Below, piece after piece: positions 11,599-20,330 of a stretch of DNA of 64,000 nucleotides. The translations under genes were made by a program, and so were the position numbers. The DNA lies in the NCBI GenBank assembly GCA_020086605.1, contig JACBWW010000015.1:21069819-21133818 (forward strand), in the 5' to 3' direction. The stretch is from Lanius collurio. Its lineage: Eukaryota > Chordata > Aves > Passeriformes > Laniidae. The notes under the pieces were generated by a model, which saw only the letters and a program-made list of their open reading frames with translations, searched no databases and was not told the DNA's origin. Every line of letters begins with the position of its first letter. The first letter of the stretch is position 1.

Positions 11599-12141
11599 CA
11601 GGAACGCACTGGCAGCCCTAGCCCCAGTGGTCCCGGCTGTGGCAGCTCCGACAAGAGAGTTAGTAAACCCGAAAGTGAAAGCAAGAACAAAGGAACTCGG
11701 AAAAATGAAAAGGTTATCACAGCTAGGGTTTTTGGAACTGTAAAATGGTATAATGTAAAGAAAAATTACGGTTTCTTGTTGAAAAATGATAGTGGAGGAA
11801 GTATTTTTGTCCATAAATCTGCTATTGTAAAAAATAACCCCAAAAGTGATGTTCCAAGCTTAGAAGAAGGAGAAAGAGCAGAATTTAACATTGTGCAAGG
11901 AAGGAAGGGCCCACAGGCCGCCTGTGTTACAGGCCCTGAGGGTGTCCCTGTCAAAGGCAGTAGATATGCTGGACAATATCCCCATAATCCCTATCCTCTG
12001 CCCTATCCCACCTTCCCCTTTTATCCCATACCCCTTTATCCCCCATATATGCCCAGCTCAAATTCCCCTTTCTGGTTCCCCTCACAAAACCATGCTTTTT
12101 CATTTGTCATGAGTCCCTTTGCAGTGCCGATGGGGCAATGA
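11599..12141 (+). CDS. Captured Y-box cold-shock domain protein (no in-frame ATG near its start)
   Basis: This 180-codon frame runs from after the TGA at 11596-11598 to the TGA at 12139-12141. Residues 1-37 are Ser/Lys/Glu-rich. Residues 38-124 (11710-11970) form a complete Y-box-type cold-shock domain, a five-stranded beta barrel that binds single-stranded RNA/DNA. Family marks are the GTVKWYN strand (Trp at 11746), NYGF in the RNP1 position (11764-11775, with Asn for the usual Gly), IFVH as RNP2 (11803-11814), the KNNP loop and GVPVKGSRYA at the end. The nucleic-acid-stacking Trp, Phe and His are kept. The domain is intronless, whereas vertebrate YBX genes split it over several exons, so it came from mRNA. 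Residues 125-180 form a Pro/Tyr/Phe-rich tail with no Lys or Arg, unlike the basic/acidic islands of YBX1-3. Expression would need splicing, readthrough or a non-ATG start. A degraded relic is the alternative, but the whole domain is open. Confidence 0.8.
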   Translation, partial: QERTGSPSPSGPGCGSSDKRVSKPESESKNKGTRKNEKVITARVFGTVKWYNVKKNYGFLLKNDSGGSIFVHKSAIVKNNPKSDVPSLEEGERAEFNIVQGRKGPQAACVTGPEGVPVKGSRYAGQYPHNPYPLPYPTFPFYPIPLYPPYMPSSNSPFWFPSQNHAFSFVMSPFAVPMGQ

Positions 12142-12160
12142 AAAGGAGGGAGGGAAGAAA
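12141..12160 (+). other. All-purine run after the cold-shock stop codon
   Basis: Twenty consecutive purines with GGAGGGAGGG-like content follow the stop codon. The run could be a relic of a second polypurine tract or simply part of the 3' untranslated region of the captured gene. Confidence 0.35.
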
Positions 12161-12363
12161 TTAACTGTCATTTTCTTAGATTCCAACAGGTACAGAAAGA
12201 AAAATCCTCTCCTCAGTTATCATCTGAAGCATGCTCAAGTCCTATCTCCCTTCTGATGCTCCAAAGGAAATCTGTTTGGACATTTGGGGACTCAAGACAG
12301 TGGCTTCCTTTCCTTTGAAATTGTTTTGTTGTTTATCCAACTGTTTCCAGTGTTGTTTTATTT
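12161..12363 (+). other. Element 3' region, possible 3' UTR or env-tail relic
   Basis: About 200 bp between the cold-shock gene and the 3' LTR. In one frame the last part (about 12300-12375) encodes a hydrophobic, Phe/Leu-rich stretch followed by a basic cluster next to the purine tract. That is where a retroviral env transmembrane tail would end. The identification is tentative. The rest could be 3' untranslated sequence from the captured mRNA. Confidence 0.3.
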
Positions 12364-12380
12364 AATAAGAAAGGGTGAGA
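12364..12380 (+). promoter_or_regulatory. Polypurine tract before 3' LTR
   Basis: A nearly pure purine stretch (two T interruptions) with AAGAAAGGG lies immediately before the TGTGGA of the 3' LTR. This is the position of the primer for plus-strand DNA synthesis in retroelements. Confidence 0.7.
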
Positions 12381-12662
12381 TGTGGAGGTGCCTTCCTCTT
12401 GGGGGAAGGGACCCTGCAGGGTACGGGTCTGTCCCTGTCCCCCTGTCCCCCGTGCCCCATACCTGTGCTTGATTGGTTGGGTTTGGGTGCCCGGGGCCAG
12501 GGAGGAGAGCAGGGTCCCATGACTGGAGTCTGCCTGGGAACTTCAGCCATGCGGCTGAAGGAATAAAATAATCCCTGAATATCATCAAAAATATCACTTA
12601 ATCTTTCCTTCCAAGTTCATCACTGTCTTATTTATGTTGTAAGGATTCCCCTCATTACAACA
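12381..12662 (+). repeat. 3' LTR of the Y-box-carrying element
   Basis: This 282-bp LTR has the same TG...CA ends as the 5' copy. It differs by scattered substitutions and a few short gaps (near the start, in the middle T/C-rich part and near the end), roughly one site in ten by eye. It keeps the inverted CCAAT box (ATTGG, 12472-12476) and AATAAA (12562-12567) but lacks the CACGTG E-box of the 5' copy. Confidence 0.9.
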
Positions 12663-12668
12663 TAGCAG
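12663..12668. repeat. Right target-site duplication TAGCAG
   Basis: An exact match to 10179-10184, directly after the terminal CA of the 3' LTR. It confirms the right end of the element. Confidence 0.9.
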
Positions 12669-15600
12669 ATCTCATTAGATGGGTGCTCTTCAAAAAACCA
12701 TAGATTTATTTTACTGTATGCTTTTTGTAAGCTTTCTGTTTTCATTTAATATCTCTATAGGTTGTCATGAAGACTACAGCCTCTTTGCAACAGACTTTAC
12801 AGGCTCCAGGAAATATCAGCTCTTCTCAAAGTCATGCTAAATTTAGCTGATTTGTCTTTGTCACCTACATCATTTATGTCTCTATAATTGTTAGAGTCAA
12901 ACTTCTGTAATGCCCTCATCTCCTGCTTGCTGCAAGTGATTTTGACCCAGATGGGTGGTATTGCTGACAATCTATTCCTGTATTAACACACACCAGGGTC
13001 TCTACTTTATTTTTCTCTTTCCTTTATATAATGTATCCCACAGTATATGTATCCATATTTCTGCTATCCTGTGACACTCAATTTCACATTTTCCACCAGC
13101 AAATCTCTTTCTTCCACCTTTTTGCCCATTTGTCTTGCATCATTACAAAAAACATTTCAGTTGTTTTTGAAAGCCAGTAAAGAAACAACTCTTAATTTTC
13201 ATTCACTGCATCTATCTTATCATGACAAGAAAGACACAAGAACTACAGCTTTTTCCCTGATCATCTTTCTACTCTCCAGTATCTTTCACCCTTTGTTATA
13301 TGTTTCTTATTTCTCCCTCTGCTTATTTAACTGTGTTTACCAGCCATGCCTACCTCACCCTCAGAAAGGTACTAGCCCTGCTACTCCAGTGGAGTCCATC
13401 TGTCTGGAGGAACTCTTGTTCCATGAATGCTTCCTAATGGTCAGACATCCTCAGACTTTCCTCACAGCATTTATCCTTGAGCCACCTGCTCATCTTTGCC
13501 ATCTCACCATGCCTTTGCCTTCCTTTTCTGAGGACTGGAAAGCTTCCACTGAATGCTATGCACATGGAAATACCATTGTCACCTGGCAGAAAGAAAATGT
13601 CTTCCATCTTGTGGATATTACACCATTTTAAAATGAAACCGTGTTTACAATGAAGACTATAGGCTTCCCACACCCAAATCTTCATTCTGCCAGTGGCTAC
13701 TGGGCCAGATAAGTGGGGCCACTTTCCCAGCTGCTTTTTTGCAATCTTATTAGAGATTAAGTCAAGAAAACCAAAACTGAAGAAAGATGCTGGCAGCAAT
13801 ATTACCAGGGGAGGAAAGAGCAGATATCCTAGAACAAGATGCAATTTTTCTGTAATTATTTACAGGTAATATGTATTTGGGGTTGGAAAAATATACTTAC
13901 TGTGACCTTGTTGGGCAGCATAGTGCTGTTCTTTTATAGCAGATCTTATAAATGGGAATATGGAAAAAGGTAATAAATATCCTCAGGTAAATCCCAGCCA
14001 AAGTCAAATCAGTAAATACTTTTTCTTGTATTTAAACATGGGTGAGATTTCACATCCATTATTTAGGTGCACAGTCTTTAAAACAGTAAAGAGAGAAACG
14101 GAGACAAAAAGACAGTGCTTGGAATGCTTTCCTGTCAGACTCAACAGTCCTGGTTCAGGGGCCTAATAGTTTTCCGAGTTTAAGGACTTTTATCTCACTG
14201 CATTGAAACCACTTTCACATCGGAAACTGCCCCAACGTTATGTTGGCACAGCTTATCTGATGGCGGATCACATCACCCTACAGCAACAAGGGGCGCTGCA
14301 GGCAGCTACAAGGGGAGAGCAGCTCTGCCCTCATCCCACCCAGCCCGTACAACCCAGCCCAAACCCACAGGCTGGGTTAGGATGTTACCAGGAGGCTAAG
14401 GCTCGACAGCTTCGCTATCCTGTGTTTAGCTGACCTCAGCTCAGCACCCTGGCTGCAGGGCTCCTGCTCACCTTGGACACTAGGCAGAGTACAGACAATT
14501 TAGACCAAAGATTGCTGCTCTAAACCAATATGGCAGCTCTTGAACTATACATTTTCACACCTGTTTTCATAGATAAATAATAGCAGTTCTTATGCACTGC
14601 CATTCTGGACATATTTAAACCTTTAAAATATTTTCTATTGTTTTTAAAAGGACAAAAATTAACACTTTGTTTTCTCAACAGGGGGCTTTTCCTACCTAGC
14701 AGCACTATGCAGAGTATTGTTTTCTATTTTGCTGTGCCAACTTTTCTGAAAATGGGGTGCACATAAACACAGCCTGGTAATTTTCTTACCCTTCTCTTAT
14801 CCCTCTCTATGTCACTATTCAACAAGCAGTAACCACTTAGCATTAAGTCTGCCCCGCCCTTAACAGCCACACAGCACAATTCAGGTGCAAGGGCCATGTT
14901 TGATGCAGCTGAAGTGCAGCTCCATCACAGCACTAAAGCAAGATGAGCAACTTGACAAGAGTGAGCCATCACTGAGAAGCTAGGCAGGGGTTTAAGAGCA
15001 CAAAGCTATTCTCTGACTTAATAAATGAACTGCAGTGTTGCATGGCCACACTTGTTTCAGTACTAGGAGATGTAGACAGTGTTTACATCTAAGGAATTAT
15101 GTCAACTTCACTGCATAAATGAGTGAGAACCTAAAGAGTTTTGCACTTTTATAAGTTCTTGAAGAATATACAGGAAGAAAATATGAACTACCCCAAACTG
15201 GAAAAATATAAAAGACTTTGCTCTAGTTAATGTTTCAAAAGACAAGCAGTTTTCTTTGTATTTACTTCTATGCCTGCAGCTATAATGAATTATTTAAGCA
15301 ATATCTGTAGAGTACAGGATCTGTGCTTTTATTTTATTTATTTGTCTATTTTATCACAGGCTACTTACAAGGGCAAGTGTGCTGTGTCAACACAGGCGTA
15401 AATCACTGCACTTTTCCTTTAATCAGCTGAACTAGGCAAACTGACACCCATCACAAAGCTGACCCAATATATTTAGTGTAGAACAGTTTCCTATTATGTA
15501 ATTAATAATGGACTTGTTTATTACTATTTCTCAAACAACAAGATTGGCAAGGTGTATTTCTTCCATCTCCCTCCTTTTTTTACCTTCTCATTTCATTTTA

Positions 15601-16542
15601 ATAGCACTAAACCCTGGAATTGTCCAATGCATCTAACCAATTCCTAATTTAACTCACAGTACACACCACCTTTGGAAAGGACTCTCCAGGTAGACCCAGC
15701 ACTGTAAAATGTGCTGCAACACAGAAGGCTTTAATCTACTTCTAAATGACCTGGTAGAGCCACTTGGCAGAGCACTTCAGTACAGAGAAGTGTCAGGTTG
15801 GTTTCTAAAAGCAGCGACGTTACATCAGTGCTGCCTCCTGCCAGGACTAACCGGGTCAGCACCCCCTGAAGGTGGCCATGTGGTTTGCAGCTCTAGAGAT
15901 CGTTGTTTCAGAGCCAGGTCCCCCTCTGCATAGTGCTCACTCTCCCACCTTAAGGTCTAGATCCTCAGCTGATTACTCCATTCATAGTTCAGCATTAAGT
16001 CTCACAAGTTAACTTCATTTATGTAAAAAGATCTCCGCGTTCTGTATTTTTTACAGGATAATAAGAAGCTTCAATAAGTTACATGCTATCAAACCCCATG
16101 GTAGAAATGTGATAACTTTTGAAATTACCTCCACCAGAGAACAAAAAAATATATGTCTATACTTCCCACTGGTAAACTTGCATGGCACAGAAAAAGAACC
16201 AGGGGAAAGGGTAACAAAATTGTTTAAGTGGCTTGTTCCCAAGTCCTAAAGTAATCTGTGAAAGGCAATTCTGCCTCCTATCAATACTTTCTTGGCACTA
16301 GGAGGCAAAATCTGTAGACAGGAGACAGGGCATAAGTCCAGAGTCACTGTTCCAGGTAATGTTGGCTGGCATGAAAAGCCCTTGAAACTGTAACCAGCTA
16401 TTATTGTTTGCAGCAGCACTAAGAATAGAGAAGCCTCAGACATACAAATCACACCTGATAGTCTGGAGCTGATAGTCCGGGCCCTTAAATTGTTCTGTGT
16501 TGTTTATAGACATGTATTAAAGACTATTTGTACAAGCTACAT
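12669..16542. other. AT-rich non-coding stretch
   Basis: I see no supported gene. The longest frame, 13047-13631 on the plus strand (194 codons), lies in pyrimidine-rich DNA and reads as Ser/Leu/Phe/His-rich sequence with no domain pattern, so it is treated as chance. The other frames are under 80 codons, apart from an antisense frame overlapping the first. Confidence 0.6.
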
Positions 16543-16926
16543 TTATACAGGTGTTTTAAAATATGAGCTGCAGTAATACTGCTTTCGGGTAAATCCTTTA
16601 CTTGAATTAGTGACTGAAGGATCTGAGCCTAGATCAGTAGAATATAAAATGTATAGACCTCCAGGTATTATCACTGAATGAGAGTAAGTTGGTTTATTAA
16701 CTTGCCATAGCTGCCCTTCACTTGCTTCCTGTAACACACACAGGGGGTCAATAGCCTGACTTTGGTCACTGCACATGAAATGAATTCTAACTATCTTGCT
16801 GATATTTCCAGGCACGTTGAGACATATTTCCTTATGAGTTTTTGGAGCTGGAAACAATGCTATCACTATTGTTGTCTGAGGTCCAAAAAGACCATGGTTG
16901 TTGTGTAGGTCCTGCAGAGTTTTTCC
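16543..16926 (-). other. Candidate terminal coding exon, unknown product
   Basis: On the minus strand an AG preceded by a T-rich stretch (edge at about 16926) is followed by 127 open codons ending in TAA at 16543-16545. The translation has mixed, protein-like composition, including blocks such as VIALFPAPKTHKE and IPGGLYILYSTD. I cannot place it in a family. The splice site is short of pyrimidines, no clear polyadenylation signal follows and no partner exon was identified. It could be a real last exon, a pseudogene fragment or chance. Confidence 0.2.
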
Positions 16927-19745
16927 TAAAATAAATCAGTTCCAGGATCCTTTGAGATATGAACTGTAAGGTATCTGCCTGTCTGTGCACATCTTTCCAA
17001 CAATGTGACGCCCAAAATGATTAATGCAGGACTGATAACAGATCTAGGACTGTTGGCCAGTAATATCAGCAACATATTGTAACTTTGCTGGAGGTTTCAG
17101 CTTTGAGATGACGGAGCATGAATTTGGAGGCAGTCAGAAAGGGAATCCTGCTTTATTCAGGTCAGTAATTCTGATCTGAACTTACCTGGCTAAGGTTTTT
17201 CCCTAACGTGAAGGTGGAATCCATTACATTGCCGCTCATCAAAAAGCAAACAAACCCTGAACAAAACCATATCCCAAAACCCTGAATCAACAAATCTGCA
17301 GATTTCAATTTAACATAGTCCACGTTTTCAGGAAAGTTCAGGACAGCTGCCTAGTCATTTAACTGTAACAAGCAAGAGAAAGTACAAATGAAAGGGCAAA
17401 AAAACCAGGGTGCCTATTAATTCCACACTTTCAGTTTGATGCCATTTTGCAAAATGTAGGAATAAAGCTTTAATTCTAGTTATTCAGGACTCTGAGATCA
17501 GAAGCAGCTTTTGGCACCTGAAGAGCAAGTTCAAGTTTGTGCCCTGTAAAACACAAAGGCAGAAAAGCAAAAAGACCAAAACTTTGTTCCAGTCAACATC
17601 TTTCCAAACATTTTGAACTGAAAGGAAGTAGCAGGGTTTTAGGCTCCTGATATTAAGGCTAAATCGTATACACTCAGAGTTTACACACAGATGCACAGGT
17701 ACCTAGGTGTTTCACAATATTGTTTTGACTGAGTAGTTGAGTTCTTCAAACTAAAATGCAAATTAATTCAAATTCAGCACCTCATGCAGCATTAGATTAA
17801 AACTAGATTTAGAACAAGATCCCAAAGGCTACAAGAAAAAGAGACTTGTATGCTGCTGCTAAGACTAATACAGTCATAGTTTATTAATGTAGATGGTAAT
17901 GCATAATGAAATGTCATTAATTCTCACATGTAATATTGGTTTCTAATTTGAGGAATTGTGTCCAATTTTCTGTAGTTTAGTTATTTAGATTTATAACTTG
18001 GCAAGTCAGAACAGGAAAGTGCTGAATTCTCTGTTACCTGGGAAGTCTGAAAAATAAAATACTTGTTTCTTATAAGGACAACCTGTATATTTCCCAAGTC
18101 TTTTTGTTCTGGATTTATGATTCACTTCTTCAAGGGAGTCGATGAAAAGCCCTTTGGTAACATTCTCAGTATGCCTCATCCCAGATCTTTTCTCTGTCTA
18201 TTAAGGCTTTTATCTGTAAAAGGGCATTTTATTTCAGTGCCACTCTTAGGGTTGACTGTTGCTCTAGTGCTCAAAGGCATCTTCATAAAAAATTTGTCAG
18301 GCTTTCTATCAGTTATGAAGGTCACCAAGCTGATGTTTAACATCTCAGGCCATGCCTTTCTATCAGGCAACTAAGGATGTATTAACATAACATCAGCCAA
18401 GATAGTACTTGTAATAGCCAAGGGTCATTTTTAAAAAAATGCTCATTGGCACTTCATTTATTCTGCTCCCTACCAGAATCCAGGGACACTCTGAAGTTCT
18501 TTGCTGAAATAGGTCAAGAATTGGATACTTTAAACAAAAAAAATCTCAATCATTCCCCATAGAAAGCGCTGCTGATCTCAGCTGCAAGTCTTCCTCAGCC
18601 TGCTCAGCAGGGAAGCATGAAGATGTCAGGTAAACATAATCATGCTATTTGTGGAAAGTGTGAGATGAGAAAGAGGGAGGGTAATGAAGCACAGACAGAG
18701 CAATTCAGTTTCCCAGCCTATTTAGGTAGATTGTCTTTCTCTAATTGTTTTTCTCCCTGGAGGTACAAACACAGTGAATTTCAATACCATAAAGTTAAGC
18801 TTTATTATTGCAGCTTTCATTTCTTTCTCAAAGAAATATGTACTGTATTACAGCAGCGCCTAGTAGCAATGCTATAGTTAAAGATGTATCAGCAGTTGTG
18901 CTACAAACCTCTATTTTTCCATGAGAAGCAAAAACTTGTGTTAGGCTAAAACAATGCACATAAGGTAGGTGTCTAGTTTCATATCAATTCATAGAAAAAA
19001 AGAAATCCTAGGCACATTCTCTGGTAAGATGATAACAGTCTATCTAAAAGCCCAAAGAAATAATCCCCTCCCCCCCCCAAAAAATACCCTGATACAATAT
19101 CATCTATATTACAAAAATTTGGATAGATACAAGTTAAACGTGTAATTTTGCAAATGTTTAAATACTGCCCCAAGTGACTACAGTCATTATCTTCAAGATT
19201 AAAGGAATTTCATCTCAGTACAGAAAAAGACCTAAATTTTAATGGATTTTGTCCAGCAGAAGCCAGTCCAACAAAGCATATATTTCTCTCATTGACGCTG
19301 AAATACATGAACAGCTCATTTGAAACCATCATGACAATATTGTTCATCACCTTGCAGGGCAAGTTCAGAAGAAAACAAAATGAAGATGTACTTTAAAACT
19401 CATGCAGACATGCAATATTTCTGTGCTCAGTTTTATATTGGAAATTAGCAACATTAGGAACTAAAGAGTTTATAAAAGTCCTTAGGCAGACAACAAATAC
19501 TTGAAGAAAGATTTTTCTAAAAAGTAAGAGCAGTAGGCATGTGTTTACATTTAGACACATGCACTAAGATCCAAAGTTGTAGCTACACAAGTGCAAGACA
19601 CCAGTAATTGACTTCGGAGTAACAAAGAAGAAAGTCAACCCTGAAGACAAATGTAGAGACTGACAGGAAAGCAAATTAATGATGAATTAGGAAAGTCTAA
19701 CTCTTATATTGTCTACTTCTGACTGGAACTTAAGACAGCTTTCCA
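16927..19745. other. AT-rich non-coding stretch
   Basis: Nothing was recognised. There are short frames only, plus a C-homopolymer next to an A-run near 19070-19085. Confidence 0.6.
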
Positions 19746-19749
19746 AGCA

Positions 19750-19860
19750 AGTTGATAGCATTACCCACATGGCACAGAGAGGGAAAGCAACAAAAAGGCA
19801 GATTAAGAGATTTAGCCAAGGTCACCTATCAGGCCGATGACAGGAGTAAGGAACAGAGGC
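19750..19860 (-). repeat. Possible MIR-like SINE core fragment
   Basis: The plus strand reads CAGAGAGG, then TAAGAGATTTAGCCAAGGTCAC, then a GACAGG...GAACAGAGGCCC segment. In order this resembles the reverse complement of the MIR SINE core (GAGAGGTTAAG...CCAAGGTCAC...). The match is degenerate and from memory, and MIR is rare in birds. Chance or another ancient SINE is possible. Confidence 0.3.
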
Positions 19861-19914
19861 CCAGCAGGCGAGTTCAGTTGCCCTTTCTGTTGCAGCTCCT
19901 GTGATGGTTTTTCC

Positions 19915-20330
19915 CGCAGCAGAGAAGCGGTGCAGCTCCGATGCCCAGAACCCAGAGCAGGAGCGGCTCCTTGAGCCACGGCCCGGGGAGGCACCCGAGC
20001 CGCCAGCAGTGACCCCGCCACGCCTCCGCTGCCTCCTGCCAGCCCCGGCCGCCCGCTCTCACTCCTGCGTTTGATAAAAACAGACAATCGCCGGCTGCTT
20101 AGCACTTACTACAAAGCGCAGGAACCTGCCCTGGGGTGGTTACTGTGGCAGAGGGGACGCAGAGCAACTAGCTGGCCCGGCGTAAATTGGCCCAAGGTGT
20201 GCGCTCCTCTCCCGTGTCCCCAGAGTGTCCCAGCTCCTCTCACAGCCGCAGTCGCACCGGTACCTGTCGGACCCCTGAGTCAGAGGCAGGGCTTGCACCC
20301 CTGCCCACACACGGGGCAGAAGTGGAGGGG
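19915..20330. promoter_or_regulatory. CpG-rich patch, possible CpG-island promoter
   Basis: About 400 bp has many CpGs (for example in CGGCCCGGGG, CCGCCACGCC and CCCGGCCGCC) in otherwise CpG-poor, AT-rich DNA. Such patches in vertebrates usually mark unmethylated promoters or exon 1. No convincing first exon or donor could be assigned. The Ala/Gly/Arg-rich frames on both strands reflect base composition. It could also be a GC-rich old repeat. Confidence 0.45.

Larger units (their letters stand above)
10185..12662 (+). mobile_element. Defective class II LTR retroelement carrying a Y-box cold-shock gene
   Basis: This is an endogenous retrovirus-like unit of about 2.5 kb. In order it has a 5' LTR, a PBS-like leader, a gag matrix remnant, a CpG-rich frame-broken stretch, an intronless Y-box cold-shock domain frame, a short tail, a purine-rich tract and a 3' LTR, all inside an exact 6-bp duplication. 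No capsid, zinc knuckle, protease, reverse transcriptase or integrase coding is present, so it cannot move alone and would need a helper element. The arrangement (partial gag followed by a host-derived gene, with pol and env lost) matches acute transforming retroviruses in layout. The LTRs differ at roughly one site in ten by eye plus indels, so the insertion is not recent. I am confident of the element and its cargo. The helper family and the number of copies elsewhere are unknown. Confidence 0.9.

Noticed and set aside
10848..11814. Several long antisense frames across the CpG-rich part of the element
   Set aside because: High G+C suppresses stop codons on both strands. The sense strand has LTR order, gag and cold-shock homology.
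13047..13631. 194-codon plus-strand open frame
   Set aside because: Lies in pyrimidine-rich DNA, with Phe/Leu/Ser/His-heavy translation, no family resemblance and an antisense frame over its end.
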